This document shows, in pieces, positions 19,099-27,936 of a stretch of 64,000 nucleotides of DNA. Numbering within the stretch: the first letter of the stretch is position 1; the number at the start of each line of letters is the position of its first letter. The DNA lies in NCBI RefSeq assembly GCF_009720775.1, contig NZ_WNKW01000004.1, positions 1 through 64,000 on the forward strand. Direction: 5' to 3'. Both the position numbers and the translations under genes were made by a program. This stretch comes from Pseudoduganella danionis (GTDB lineage: Bacteria; Pseudomonadota; Gammaproteobacteria; Burkholderiales; Burkholderiaceae_D). Under the pieces are notes generated by a model. It saw only the letters and a program-made list of their open reading frames with translations, was not told the origin of the DNA and made no database searches.

Positions 19099-19620
19099 AT
19101 GACCAAAATTACGCTAGACAAAACTGACCGCAAAATTTTGGGGATCTTGCAGGCCGATGGACGCCTGTCGAACCAGGACGTGGCCGAGCTGGTGGCGCTG
19201 TCACCCTCGCCTTGCCTGCGCCGCATCAAGCGGCTGGAAGAAGCGGGCGTGATCCGCCAGTACGTCGCCCTGCTCGACCCCGACAAGATAGGCCTGGGCC
19301 TGCTGGCCTATGTCAACGTACGGCTCGAAAAGCACAGCGAAGCAGGCGCGCACAGCAATGCCCGTGCGCTGGGCGCGCAGAACGCCCCCGCCTCGCCGCG
19401 TGCCGACTTCGCAGTTTCTGTTGAACAATGGCCAGAAGTAGTAGCCTGCTACGCCATGACAGGCGAAATGGATTATTTATTGCGCGTCCATGTAGAAGAC
19501 ATGGACCACTTCTCGCGCTTCATGATGGCCACGCTGCTGCGCCATCCGGCCGTGCTCGACGTCAAATCCAGCTTTGCCCTGCAGCGCATCAAAGACACCA
19601 CCGCCCTACCCCTCGTCTAA
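19099..19620 (+). CDS. Lrp/AsnC family transcriptional regulator
   Basis: DNA-binding regulator of 173 aa. The N-terminal helix-turn-helix (about 5-55) reads LDKTDRKILGILQADGRLSNQDVAELVALSPSPCLRRIKRLEEAGVI, a classic Lrp start. The C-terminal ligand-binding/oligomer domain carries VVACYAMTGEMDYLLRVHVEDMDHF. Between them, residues 81-103 are an Ala/Ser/Pro/Asn-rich stretch where relatives have only a few residues. The ATG at 19099 is preferred, with GAGGG upstream; the frame is open further back but not Lrp-like. Being divergent from hpd, it likely regulates tyrosine/phenylalanine catabolism and itself. A terminator with a T7 run follows at 19665-19703. Confidence 0.93.
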   Translation: MTKITLDKTDRKILGILQADGRLSNQDVAELVALSPSPCLRRIKRLEEAGVIRQYVALLDPDKIGLGLLAYVNVRLEKHSEAGAHSNARALGAQNAPASPRADFAVSVEQWPEVVACYAMTGEMDYLLRVHVEDMDHFSRFMMATLLRHPAVLDVKSSFALQRIKDTTALPLV

Positions 19621-19634
19621 AACTCGGGGGTAAC

Positions 19635-19838
19635 TTCGGGGTCAGGTCTGTCATTCGGACATCCAAAGCACACTTTTGAGACCACTCAACGTGTGCTTTT
19701 TTTCGTTTATCCGGTTTCGCGCTTAAAATCTGCTGATAGGCAAATCGCTAATATATAGACGCGGTAATGGGTTGATACAGGTATTGAGCTAACTCAAAGG
19801 TGTAGCGGCAATGTCCTAATGACAGACCTGACCCCGAA
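19635..19838. repeat. 204-bp element with 28-bp inverted ends (MITE or RAYT-associated type)
   Basis: The left end (19635-19662) and right end (19811-19838) are inverted copies of one another. They match at 27 of 28 positions; the one difference is C at 19656 against the base that pairs with A19818. The shared core begins TTCGGGGTCAGGTCTGTCAT. The interior of about 148 bp is non-coding, contains a terminator, and is A+T richer than the flanks. The right end stops two bases before the stop codon of the GNAT gene. Similar GGGGTCAGGTCTG ends are, from memory, scattered in many proteobacterial genomes near REP-associated tyrosine transposases; no transposase gene is present here. No clear target-site duplication was seen. 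Confidence 0.75.
19665..19703 (+). terminator. Intrinsic terminator inside the inverted-repeat element
   Basis: AAAGCACAC (19665-19673) pairs with GTGTGCTTT (19691-19699), with an inner TGAG/CTCA pairing, and runs into TTTTTTT (to 19703). It would end transcription from the Lrp gene, whose stop is about 45 bases upstream. Confidence 0.8.
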
Positions 19839-19839
19839 C

Positions 19840-20508
19840 TTATTTACGGCCCCGCAGGCGGTCCAGCCATTTGAGGGCGAAACGCTTGTTGGCTTTGAGG
19901 GTGTAATCGAGCGTGGCGAATTGCTCGTCCAGCGCTTCCTGCAGCACGCTGGCCGGATTGGCCGGCGGCAGTTTCAGATAGGCGTCCGCTTCGCCGTAAT
20001 CACGGTGGATTTCCATGCCGGCCTTGCGGGCGATATGCATCATGGTCTTGTTCGACGACAGGCAGTGCATGTATAAGGTGTCCACGTCGTCGTTGCGGCA
20101 GTGGATGGCGGCCCGCTCGAACAGCTTGGAACCCACGCCCTTGCCGCGCGCCGAACGGCTAACGGACACGCCAAATTCGGCCACCCGTTCTTTTTCCGTC
20201 GCGCCGCCGCGGCTTTCGTCGCGCGGGGCAAACGCCAGATGCCCGACCGCCACCAGTTTGAACATGCGGTTATATACGCCGAAGACCATGTCGCGCGCGA
20301 AATCGATGCCCTTGGCATAGTTCTCTACCTGCTCGTCCGGCAGCATGCTGCCAAAGCGTAGCAGTCGGTCGCTGGCTTCCAGCCCGAGGAAATGCTGGAC
20401 CACACGGCGGCGGTCGCGCTCGTGCAACTCCTTGACCAGCACCGTAGGCCGGCGCTTGCCAGCGCGCCAGCGGCGCAGCGGGTTCTGAAACAGATCAGGC
20501 GATTCCAT
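19840..20508 (-). CDS. GNAT family N-acetyltransferase
   Basis: Acetyl-CoA-dependent acyltransferase of 222 aa. The GNAT fold shows its acetyl-CoA loop at RSARGKGVGSKLFERA (about residues 117-132), preceded by the strand VAEFGVSVS and followed by DTLYMHCLSSNKTMMHIARKAGM, the usual motif B. The C-terminal 45 residues (ALDEQFATLDYTLKANKRFALKWLDRL) form an extra helical tail. The substrate cannot be read from the sequence. The ATG at 20508 is clear. The 28-bp inverted end of the element at 19635-19838 abuts its stop codon. It lies 52 bases after cca on the same strand, so they may be co-transcribed. Confidence 0.88.
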   Translation of the reverse strand: MESPDLFQNPLRRWRAGKRRPTVLVKELHERDRRRVVQHFLGLEASDRLLRFGSMLPDEQVENYAKGIDFARDMVFGVYNRMFKLVAVGHLAFAPRDESRGGATEKERVAEFGVSVSRSARGKGVGSKLFERAAIHCRNDDVDTLYMHCLSSNKTMMHIARKAGMEIHRDYGEADAYLKLPPANPASVLQEALDEQFATLDYTLKANKRFALKWLDRLRGRK

Positions 20509-20560
20509 AGGCGTTCAAGTGGTTTGTGCGATGCAGCATATGTGGCATTGTACCCTGCTT

Positions 20561-21817
20561 TCAGGACGTGGCCGCGTCGTCCACCCCGGCCGATGGCAGC
20601 GCTGCCGCTACCGCATGCACGCGCGCCTGATGCACGCGCTGCGGAATCTGTGCCGGCTGTTCGCTGCAGCTGCGCGCAATCGCCCCCGCATCCACGGCAC
20701 GGGCCGCCGCAAGGGCCTGTTCCAGATGGGCGCGCTGCGGGAACGGCGTATCGCGGTAGCTAGCCTGTGCACCGATGCGGCCGCGCGAATCGCATTCGGT
20801 GGCCGCCAGCATCTGGATGAAGCGCGCCGGCTTGCGGAATGCGTCGCAGCGCTCCAGCAGTTTCACCATGGTGTTGGCACGCAGTTGCAGGGCTCGCCCC
20901 ACATTGCCATGTTCGCGCGTGGTCATCACGGCCAGATCGCGGCATTCGGTCGGCACACGTAGACGCTGGCACACGGCCTCCACCAGCGGCACGCCCAGAT
21001 CTTCATGGCCATGGTGGGCCGGCCAGTTGGCCGCCGGCGTGACGCCCTTGCCCAGATCGTGCAGCAGGCAGGCTACCCGCACGGGCAGTTCCATGCCCAA
21101 TTCGGCCGCACAGTCCAGCACCTGCAGCACATGGCTACCCGTGTCGATTTCAGGATGCCACTTCTCTGGCTGCGGCACGCCCCACAGCGCGTCGAGTTCG
21201 GGCACGATGCGCGCCAGCGCGCCACAGGCGCGCAGCACTTCCAGCATGCGCGAAGGCTTAGCTTCCATCAGTCCGCGCGACAGTTCCTGCCACACCCGCT
21301 CCGGCACCAGCGCATCGACTTCGCCTTTGGCTACCATCTGCTGCATCAGTGTCAGGGTTTCCGGCGCTATCGTGAAATCGGTAAAGCGGGCCGCAAAGCG
21401 CGCCACCCGCAGTATGCGCACCGGGTCTTCTTCGAATGCGGGCGAGACATGGCGGAACAGCCGCAGTTCCAGATCGCGCACGCCGCCATACGGGTCGGTC
21501 AGCGTACCGTCTTCGGCACGGGCGATCGCATTGATAGTGAGGTCACGCCGGATCAGGTCTTGTTCCAGCGTCACATCGGGCGAAGTGTGAAATACAAAGC
21601 CTTTGTAGCCGGGCGCGGTTTTGCGCTCGGTACGGGCCAGCGCATATTCTTCCTGCGTTTTCGGGTGCAGGAATACGGGGAAGTCCTTGCCGACAGGGCG
21701 GAAGCCTTGCGCCAGCATGTCTTCCGGCGTGGCGCCGACGACCACGTGATCGTGATCCTGCACGTCCAGCCCCAGCAGGCGATCGCGCACGGCGCCACCG
21801 ACAACATAAATCTGCAT
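20561..21817 (-). CDS. cca: Multifunctional CCA-adding enzyme (tRNA nucleotidyltransferase)
   Basis: Adds or repairs the 3'-terminal CCA of tRNAs. The 418-aa protein begins [17 protein letters not shown], the nucleotide-binding start of the family, with the metal-binding acidic pair in [11 protein letters not shown] and the block [13 protein letters not shown]. The C-terminal half has an HD phosphohydrolase domain ([25 protein letters not shown]), as in the enterobacterial long form with additional phosphatase and cyclic-nucleotide phosphodiesterase activities. The start is the ATG at 21817, 4 bases after the GST stop. A longer in-frame start at 21910 overlaps the GST gene and is rejected. 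The C-terminus (about 60 residues) is Ala/Arg rich. Confidence 0.95.
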   Translation of the reverse strand: MQIYVVGGAVRDRLLGLDVQDHDHVVVGATPEDMLAQGFRPVGKDFPVFLHPKTQEEYALARTERKTAPGYKGFVFHTSPDVTLEQDLIRRDLTINAIARAEDGTLTDPYGGVRDLELRLFRHVSPAFEEDPVRILRVARFAARFTDFTIAPETLTLMQQMVAKGEVDALVPERVWQELSRGLMEAKPSRMLEVLRACGALARIVPELDALWGVPQPEKWHPEIDTGSHVLQVLDCAAELGMELPVRVACLLHDLGKGVTPAANWPAHHGHEDLGVPLVEAVCQRLRVPTECRDLAVMTTREHGNVGRALQLRANTMVKLLERCDAFRKPARFIQMLAATECDSRGRIGAQASYRDTPFPQRAHLEQALAAARAVDAGAIARSCSEQPAQIPQRVHQARVHAVAAALPSAGVDDAATS

Positions 21818-21821
21818 GGGC

Positions 21822-22538
21822 TTAGTCCGGCATGTCGGCGTCGTGCTTGGAAGCGCGCTCGGTTTCGGCCAGCGCTTCGCTGACCCAGCGCGCCACGGCC
21901 GGATGGGCAATCACGCGCTGGCAATAGGCTTCCAGCGCGGGCGCGAGTGCCACGCCATAGGTGCGGAAGCGCATCACCACGGGCGCGTAGAAAGCGTCGG
22001 CCAGCGAGAAATCGCCGAAAAGGAACTGGCGGTGACCGAAGCGCGACAGGCATTCTTCCCAGATTTCGCAGATACGGCCGATGTCGGCCTGCGAGCCGTT
22101 GGTGCGGCCCTTGCCCGGATAGCTGGCGCGGATGTTCATCGACATGGCGTTACGCAGATCGCTGAAACCGGCGTGCATTTCGGCGCAGATGGAGCGGGCC
22201 ATGGCGCGCGCTGCCACGTCCTGCGGCCACAGATGCAGCTCGGGGAACTGCTCGGCCAGATATTCGCAGATGGCCAGACTATCCCAGATGGTCATCTCGC
22301 CGGCCAGCAGCACGGGCACGCGGCCACTGGCCGTGTATTCGCAGATGCGGTTGGCCGTGTCGGGCTGGTCCAGCAGCACGCGCACCTCCTGGAACGGAAT
22401 GCCGAATGCCGTCATGGCCACCCATGGCCGCATCGACCACGAGGAGTAGTTCTTGTTACCGATGACCAGCGTCAGGCCGGGAGCACGTGCGGCGGCCAGA
22501 GTCTGGGTCAGGCTAGGATCGAGTTTGGTAGTCTGCAT
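21822..22538 (-). CDS. Glutathione S-transferase family protein
   Basis: A 238-aa cytosolic GST. The N-terminal thioredoxin-like domain reads [18 protein letters not shown], with a Ser-rich active-site region typical of zeta-like bacterial GSTs, then [24 protein letters not shown] for glutathione binding (the cis-Pro in RVPVL and the following Asp-Ser). The all-helical C-terminal domain carries [19 protein letters not shown], the N-capping box of GSTs. The substrate is unknown. Its stop lies 4 bases before cca, so the two form an operon. Confidence 0.92.
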   Translation of the reverse strand: MQTTKLDPSLTQTLAAARAPGLTLVIGNKNYSSWSMRPWVAMTAFGIPFQEVRVLLDQPDTANRICEYTASGRVPVLLAGEMTIWDSLAICEYLAEQFPELHLWPQDVAARAMARSICAEMHAGFSDLRNAMSMNIRASYPGKGRTNGSQADIGRICEIWEECLSRFGHRQFLFGDFSLADAFYAPVVMRFRTYGVALAPALEAYCQRVIAHPAVARWVSEALAETERASKHDADMPD

Positions 22539-22561
22539 GGCGGTTCCGTATGAGTGGTGCT

Positions 22562-24532
22562 TCAGCGTGCGCCGAAGCTGCTTTCCTGCTGTTCCTGTTC
22601 GCTATAGCCTTTGGGCGCGACATTCCCCAGCCGCAGCTTGAGCGACTGTGGCCGGCCTTCAAACAGGGCGGCGTAATAGGCGGTATTCGACATCACGTTT
22701 TTCACATACACGCGCGTTTCGAAGAAGGGGATCGATTCGATGAACACGGCGCCCTCCATCGGTTTGCTCAGTGTGCTGCGCCAGCTGCGCAGACGGCCCG
22801 GCCCTGCATTGTAGGCGGCCGTGGCCAGCACCTGCGAGCCATCCATATTCCCGAGCACCATATTCATGTAGTTGGCACCGAGCAGAATATTGGTACGCAC
22901 ATCGCTGAGCATTTCCTGGGCAAAGTCGGTCAGGCCGATTTTCTTGGCCACCCAGCGCCCCGTCGATGGCATCACCTGCATCAGACCGGACGCGCCCACG
23001 TGCGACTGCGCATCCATGATGAAGCGCGATTCCTGCCGGATCAGGCCATACACCCAGGCTTTGTCCAGTCCCAGTGTCTGGGTGGTCGGATGCATGATGT
23101 CGTTATGCGGCGCCGGGAAGCGCTGGGTGTAATCCACCTGCAAGCGGGTACGGTCCGAGGTGTTGACCATGCGGTCGAGGATGTTGTTCTGACGCGCGAA
23201 TTCGGCGGCTGCCAGATGTTCGCGTTCGCTCAGGCCGCGCAGGCCCCAGTTCCATTCGCGCGTGCCTTCGAAGCGCAACCGCATGGAGAAGAATTTGAGC
23301 GCGCGCTGGAAGTTGGGATTGCTGGCAAACGGCGCCACCTCGGCCTGACTGATGGGTAGACCCGGTAGCGGAATGGTGACCAGCTTGCCCAGTTCTTCAC
23401 CGGCTAACTGGCCATAGAAGCTCGGCAGTTCGGCGATGCCGCGCAACAGTTGGGCTGCTTCGCCGCTAGGCTGGCTGCTGCCATTCTCGGCCATCTGGGC
23501 GCGTGCCAGCCAGTACACCCATACCGGTTCGCTGCGCAGCGAAGCAGGCATCGCACGTATGGTCTGACGTACAGTTTTCCAGTCGCCGTTACGCAGCGCG
23601 ATACGGGTTTTCCATTGCTGCTGATCGATGGACAAGGCCGCGCCCTGTGATTTGTGCCAGTAGTCGCCAGTCTCCGGCGCCAACGTGTAGGACGATTGCA
23701 GCGCAATCGCGGCCCAGGCTTCCTGCTGTTCCAGCGCGCTCAGCTTGGGCGCGGCACGGTGCAGCGCAATGGTCGCCAGTTTGACACTGGTCTTGGCCAT
23801 GCGGCCCAGCGCGACGATGAAGATTTCATGTTCGGTGCGGCCGCTGCCCACGCCCTTAGTCAGGGCAATGGCTGGCAAATCCACGGCCTGTACGGCGCGC
23901 TTCTCGTTGCCGTTGAGGAGAGCGACGATGCGGCGCGCCTGCCCGGTGGCGTTGTATTCGCCGGACAAACGCAACTGTACGTACAGGTCGTCGGTATTGA
24001 ACTGGCCGGCCGCATACAGCGTGGCGATCAGGCCCGCGCACGGCTCGCCATAGCCATTCGGCGCCGTCAGCACTTCGCGCGCATCGCTGGCGACTTTGTG
24101 GCCTTTGAGCGCACGCGATTGCAGCGCATAGCATTTCACCTGCACGTCGTCGTTGAGCACAAACAGCGGCAGTTGTTCGTCGAAAGTAGCCCAGTCGCGC
24201 TTGCGCCCCAGTTCCAGCAGCCAGTCGTTACGCAGACGGTCGACAATGGCCTGGCCTTCGTAGCGCTTGAGAAAATCGCGGATTTCGGCGTTGCCGGCAT
24301 CTTTCAGCCGCGGTTTCAGCCGATAATAATCAACGTAGGACGGAATGGAATAACTGGCCAGACGATTGGCATAGAAATCAGCCTTGGCCGCATCATCCTG
24401 CCGCACCGCGTCGCGCAGCAGCAGGAAGGCATCATCGGCGCGACGGCCGTCATCACCGATGTCGTCGGCGTGGGCCGTCAGGGTCAGCGCCAGCAGGGCT
24501 GCGCTGGCGATCCATTTCAATGCATAACTCAA
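22562..24532 (-). CDS. Soluble lytic murein transglycosylase (Slt70 type)
   Basis: Periplasmic enzyme that cleaves peptidoglycan glycan strands to 1,6-anhydro-muropeptides. About 656 aa: a signal peptide (LKWIASAALLALTLTAHA), a long helical superhelix (about 30-470) and a C-terminal SLT domain. The catalytic Glu is in GLIRQESRF, followed by GASGLMQVMPSTG and AYNAGPGRLRSW. The start is unclear: no ATG opens the signal peptide, and TTG at 24532 (GAGAG 7 bases upstream) or TTG at 24520 fit best. Longer frames up to 24688 would overlap the divergent cyclo-ligase gene. The product ends in a Gln/Glu/Ser-rich tail. Confidence 0.88.
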   Translation of the reverse strand: MSYALKWIASAALLALTLTAHADDIGDDGRRADDAFLLLRDAVRQDDAAKADFYANRLASYSIPSYVDYYRLKPRLKDAGNAEIRDFLKRYEGQAIVDRLRNDWLLELGRKRDWATFDEQLPLFVLNDDVQVKCYALQSRALKGHKVASDAREVLTAPNGYGEPCAGLIATLYAAGQFNTDDLYVQLRLSGEYNATGQARRIVALLNGNEKRAVQAVDLPAIALTKGVGSGRTEHEIFIVALGRMAKTSVKLATIALHRAAPKLSALEQQEAWAAIALQSSYTLAPETGDYWHKSQGAALSIDQQQWKTRIALRNGDWKTVRQTIRAMPASLRSEPVWVYWLARAQMAENGSSQPSGEAAQLLRGIAELPSFYGQLAGEELGKLVTIPLPGLPISQAEVAPFASNPNFQRALKFFSMRLRFEGTREWNWGLRGLSEREHLAAAEFARQNNILDRMVNTSDRTRLQVDYTQRFPAPHNDIMHPTTQTLGLDKAWVYGLIRQESRFIMDAQSHVGASGLMQVMPSTGRWVAKKIGLTDFAQEMLSDVRTNILLGANYMNMVLGNMDGSQVLATAAYNAGPGRLRSWRSTLSKPMEGAVFIESIPFFETRVYVKNVMSNTAYYAALFEGRPQSLKLRLGNVAPKGYSEQEQQESSFGAR

Positions 24533-24566
24533 TGTACAACTCTCTAAAGTCTGAAAAACCACAGCG

Positions 24567-25157
24567 ATGACCAGCGACCCTAGAATACCATGCGCCACGA
24601 CGGAACTACCAGCCCTGCCGGCAGAGCAGAAGGCGCTATTACGCAAGCAACTGCGCCTGCGCCGCCGCGCCATCGATGCGGCCAGCAAGGTGGAGTGGGA
24701 TCAGGCCATAGGCCAGCACCTGCTTGCATGGTGGCAGCAGGTGCAGCCAGCCTCGCTGGGGGTGTACTGGCCACTCAAGGATGAGCCTGATCTGCATGCA
24801 GCGTATGCGGAGCTGGCCGCGCGCGGCGCGCGCCTGCTGCTGCCCGTGGTGCTGGAAAAAGATGCGCCGCTGGCCTTTACGGAATGGCGTATCGGCGAAG
24901 CGATGGTGCAGGATGCGATGGGCGTGGCAGTGCCGCAGGACTTGCGCCTGCAGGCCGTCTATCCGGCCGCCTTGCTGGTGCCCTGTCTGGGCTTTAATGA
25001 GGGGAGATACCGTATGGGTTACGGCGGTGGCTATTACGATCGCACGCTAGCCGCTACGCCACGGCCACAGACACTGGGCATAGCCTACCAGTGCCTGCGC
25101 GCCGATTTTGCTGCGGACAGCCATGATGTGGCGCTCGACCACATCATCACTGAATAG
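24567..25157 (+). CDS. 5-formyltetrahydrofolate cyclo-ligase
   Basis: ATP-dependent enzyme that recycles 5-formyl-THF to 5,10-methenyl-THF. The 196-aa product has the N-terminal KALLRKQLRLRRRAI helix, YWPLKDEPDL in the substrate region, LVPCLGFNEGRYRMGYGGGYYDRTLA (the Gly-rich signature of the family), and LDHIITE at the end. The ATG at 24567 lies 34 bases from the transglycosylase start, so the two genes diverge from a very short promoter region. The ribosome site is weak. Commonly called fau or ygfA. Confidence 0.94.
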   Translation: MTSDPRIPCATTELPALPAEQKALLRKQLRLRRRAIDAASKVEWDQAIGQHLLAWWQQVQPASLGVYWPLKDEPDLHAAYAELAARGARLLLPVVLEKDAPLAFTEWRIGEAMVQDAMGVAVPQDLRLQAVYPAALLVPCLGFNEGRYRMGYGGGYYDRTLAATPRPQTLGIAYQCLRADFAADSHDVALDHIITE

Positions 25158-25215
25158 CGGCGCCAGTCGCCGGCCGCGGGCCATCATGGCGCGGGCCAGC
25201 GGCTAGCTAGCGCAG

Positions 25216-26046
25216 TTACTTCACCAGACGCTGCCACAGCGCCGTGGTGGCCGCTGCCTGATTCATGCTGTAGAAGTGCAGCCCCGGTGCGCCGCCTGCC
25301 AGCAGGCGTTCGCACAGCGCGCTGACCACGTCCAGACCGAAAGCCTTGATGGACGCGCTATCGTCGCCGAAGCTGGCCAGCTTCAGACGTACCCAGCGTG
25401 GAATCTCGGCACCGCACATATCCGAGAAGCGCATCAGCTGGGTGTAGTTGGTGATCGGCATGATGCCGGCCACGACAGGTACATCGATCCCCAGCTTCTG
25501 GGTCTGCTCGACGAACTGGAAGTAGGCGTCGGCATTGTAGAAATACTGGGTGATGGCGGAATTGGCGCCGGCTTTCACCTTGCGCTCGAAGGCCAGCAGA
25601 TCATCCTGCGGCGAACGGGCTTGCGGGTGGACTTCCGGATAGGCCGCCACTTCGATGTGGAACCAGTCGCCCGTTTCGGCCCGGATGAATTCCACCAGCT
25701 CATTGGCGTAACGGAATTCACCGGCCGCACCGTAACCGCTGGGCAGGTCGCCGCGCAAGGCCACCAGACGGCGGATATTGTGCGACTTGTACTCGTTAAG
25801 AATCTGACGGATCGATTCGCGCGTGCCGCCCACGCAGGACAGGTGGGGTGCAGCGTCTTCGCCGGCCGCCAGAATTTCCACCACGGTATCGAGCGTACCG
25901 CGCTGGGTGGTGCCGCCAGCACCAAACGTCACCGAAAAATACTTGGGATGCAGCTCGGACAGCTTGGCGCGCGTGACGCGCAGCTTTTCCGCACCTTCCG
26001 CCGTCTTGGGCGGAAAGAATTCAATACTGAAATTATGATTAGCCAT
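25216..26046 (-). CDS. metF: 5,10-methylenetetrahydrofolate reductase
   Basis: FAD enzyme that makes 5-methyl-THF for methionine synthesis. The 276-aa TIM barrel begins NFSIEFFPPKTAEG (catalytic Glu in IEFFPPK). It continues with FSVTFGAGGTTQRGTLD, LRGDLPSGYG and NSAITQYFYNADAYFQF, all family blocks, and ends in APGLHFYSMNQ. The ATG at 26046 overlaps the last 8 bases of the holin-like gene, so translation is coupled. Together with ahcY, 435 bases away behind the same holin gene, it forms a methyl-cycle operon probably ruled by the SAH riboswitch. Confidence 0.97.
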   Translation of the reverse strand: MANHNFSIEFFPPKTAEGAEKLRVTRAKLSELHPKYFSVTFGAGGTTQRGTLDTVVEILAAGEDAAPHLSCVGGTRESIRQILNEYKSHNIRRLVALRGDLPSGYGAAGEFRYANELVEFIRAETGDWFHIEVAAYPEVHPQARSPQDDLLAFERKVKAGANSAITQYFYNADAYFQFVEQTQKLGIDVPVVAGIMPITNYTQLMRFSDMCGAEIPRWVRLKLASFGDDSASIKAFGLDVVSALCERLLAGGAPGLHFYSMNQAAATTALWQRLVK

Positions 26047-26389
26047 CGGAGTTCTTCAAGAAAAGAGTCGTAAGAGCCCAGGAAATCACGCTATACAGCA
26101 AAGCACCGCCTATGGCCGACAGGAAGCTGTCGACATGGAAGCCGTCCACCCACTGGGCAACCAGCCAGAACATGAAGCCATTGATGATGAAGATGAACAG
26201 GCCCAGCGACACCAAGGTCACGGGCAAGGTCAGCAGCAGCAAGACGGGGCGGATCAGCGTATTCACCAGACCCAGAACCAAAGCCGCGACGAGGGCTGCA
26301 CCGAGGCTTGTGACCTCGACGGAATGCATCAGGTAGGGAATCGCCAGCAAGGCAATTGCATTGATTAACCAGGTAAGGACCAAACGCAT
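26039..26389 (-). CDS. Four-helix membrane protein of the phage-holin IV-like family (PF04020)
   Basis: A 116-aa integral membrane protein with four hydrophobic segments: VLTWLINAIALLAIPYL, ALVAALVLGLVNTLIRPVLLLLTLP, LVSLGLFIFIINGFMFWLVAQ and FLSAIGGALLYSVISWALTTLFL. The NTLIRPVL and INGFMFWLVA blocks are the hallmark of the family named after a mycobacterial phage holin; cell lysis activity has not been shown for most chromosomal members. ATG 26389 is preferred; a TTG 18 bases earlier is possible. It sits between ahcY and metF, an order I recall as common in Burkholderiales, and overlaps metF by 8 bases. Confidence 0.85.
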   Translation of the reverse strand: MRLVLTWLINAIALLAIPYLMHSVEVTSLGAALVAALVLGLVNTLIRPVLLLLTLPVTLVSLGLFIFIINGFMFWLVAQWVDGFHVDSFLSAIGGALLYSVISWALTTLFLKNSDG

Positions 26390-26414
26390 AATAGAGACTC
26401 GCTGCAAGTGGGAA

Positions 26415-26458
26415 CGCTGTGGCAGCGCCCGCCATTGCGGGCGGGCGGCAGCACAGCG
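26415..26458 (-). other. Structured spacer between ahcY and the holin-like gene
   Basis: CGCTGTG (26415-26421) pairs with CACAGCG (26452-26458), and inside it CGCCCGC pairs with GCGGGCG around CATT. It is a long G+C-rich hairpin without a U-run, so it is more likely an mRNA stability or partial-termination element than a full terminator. Confidence 0.45.
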
Positions 26459-26480
26459 CCGGCCTAAGCCGGATTACGGA

Positions 26481-27908
26481 TTAATAACGGTAGTGCTCAG
26501 GCTTGTACGGACCTTCCTGCGACACGCCGATGTAGGCGGCCTGTTCGGCGGTCAGCACGGTCAGCTGGGCATTCAGTTTCTTCAGCTGCAGACGCGCTAC
26601 TTTTTCGTCCAGATGCTTAGGCAGCACGTACACGCCGACCGGATATTTATCGGTGTTAGCGTACAGCTCGATCTGGGCGATGGTCTGATTGGCGAACGAC
26701 GACGACATCACGTACGAAGGGTGACCCGTACCGCAACCGAGATTCACCAGACGGCCTTCGGCCAGCAGGATGATGCGTTTGCCCGATGGGAAGATCACGT
26801 GATCGACTTGCGGCTTGATGTTTTCCCAGGTGTACTTCTTCAGCGCAGCAACGTCGATCTCGTTGTCGAAGTGACCGATGTTGCAGACGATGGCCTGATC
26901 CTTCATCTTCAGCATGTGCTCTTCGGTCAGGATGTGATAGTTGCCGGTGCAGGTGACGAAGATGTCGCCGTGTTCGGCAGCGTAGTCCATGGTCACAACG
27001 CGGTAGCCTTCCATCGCGGCCTGCAATGCGCAGATCGGATCGATCTCGGTGACCCAGACTTGTGCCGACAGCGCGCGCATGGCTTGAGCCGAACCTTTGC
27101 CCACGTCACCGTAACCGGCGATCACGGCGATCTTGCCGGCCACCATCACGTCGGTCGCGCGCTTGATGCCGTCGACCAGCGATTCGCGGCAGCCGTACAG
27201 GTTGTCGAACTTGGATTTGGTCACGGAGTCGTTGACGTTGATCGCAGGGAAGTGCAGCTTGCCTTCCTTGTGCATCTGGTACAGGCGGTGCACGCCGGTG
27301 GTGGTTTCTTCCGTCACGCCCAGAATGTGCGGCAGACGCTTGGAGTACCACTGCGGATCTTGGGCCAGATGGGCTTTGATGGCGTTGAACAGGCAGATTT
27401 CTTCTTCCGAACCGGGGTTGGCCAGCACCGAGATATCGGTTTCGGCACGGGCACCCAGATGCAGCAGCAGCGTTGCGTCGCCACCATCGTCCAGAATCAT
27501 GTTGGAATACACGGCATTGCCGGCGGCGTCGGCTGGCCATTCGAAGATGCGGTGGGTGTAGTCCCAGTATTCGTCCAGGGTTTCGCCCTTGATGGCGAAC
27601 ACCGGCGTGCCGTTGGCAGCGATAGCGGCAGCAGCGTGATCCTGGGTCGAGTAGATATTGCAGGAAGCCCAGCGCACTTGCGCGCCCAGCGCTTCCAGCG
27701 TCTGGATCAGCACGGCGGTCTGGATGGTCATGTGCAGCGAACCGGTGATGCGCGCGCCTTTCAGCGGCTGGCTGGCGGCGTATTCCTCGCGGATCGCCAT
27801 CAGGCCCGGCATTTCGGTTTCTGCAATCTTGATTTCTTTATTGCCCCAGCCTGCCAGCGAAATATCGGCAACGAGGTAGTCCTGGGAAGATTTGAGTACG
27901 GCGTTCAT
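26481..27908 (-). CDS. ahcY: Adenosylhomocysteinase (SAH hydrolase)
   Basis: NAD-dependent enzyme that splits S-adenosylhomocysteine to homocysteine and adenosine, removing the inhibitory product of methylations. The 475-aa protein has [27 protein letters not shown] residues (here IQTLEAL), [38 protein letters not shown] and the NAD-binding [13 protein letters not shown], and ends in [10 protein letters not shown]. The start is the ATG at 27908, 5 bases after AAGGAGGG (27913-27920); the GTG one codon earlier is less well placed. An SAH riboswitch lies 29-115 bases upstream. Confidence 0.98.
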   Translation of the reverse strand: MNAVLKSSQDYLVADISLAGWGNKEIKIAETEMPGLMAIREEYAASQPLKGARITGSLHMTIQTAVLIQTLEALGAQVRWASCNIYSTQDHAAAAIAANGTPVFAIKGETLDEYWDYTHRIFEWPADAAGNAVYSNMILDDGGDATLLLHLGARAETDISVLANPGSEEEICLFNAIKAHLAQDPQWYSKRLPHILGVTEETTTGVHRLYQMHKEGKLHFPAINVNDSVTKSKFDNLYGCRESLVDGIKRATDVMVAGKIAVIAGYGDVGKGSAQAMRALSAQVWVTEIDPICALQAAMEGYRVVTMDYAAEHGDIFVTCTGNYHILTEEHMLKMKDQAIVCNIGHFDNEIDVAALKKYTWENIKPQVDHVIFPSGKRIILLAEGRLVNLGCGTGHPSYVMSSSFANQTIAQIELYANTDKYPVGVYVLPKHLDEKVARLQLKKLNAQLTVLTAEQAAYIGVSQEGPYKPEHYRY

Positions 27909-27936
27909 CACGCCCTCCTTTCATGTTTAGAAAAAA

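Noticed and set aside
26039..26389. Prophage remnant indicated by the holin-like gene
   Set aside because: No other phage gene is near, and the gene is coupled to metF behind ahcY; the family is mostly chromosomal despite its name.
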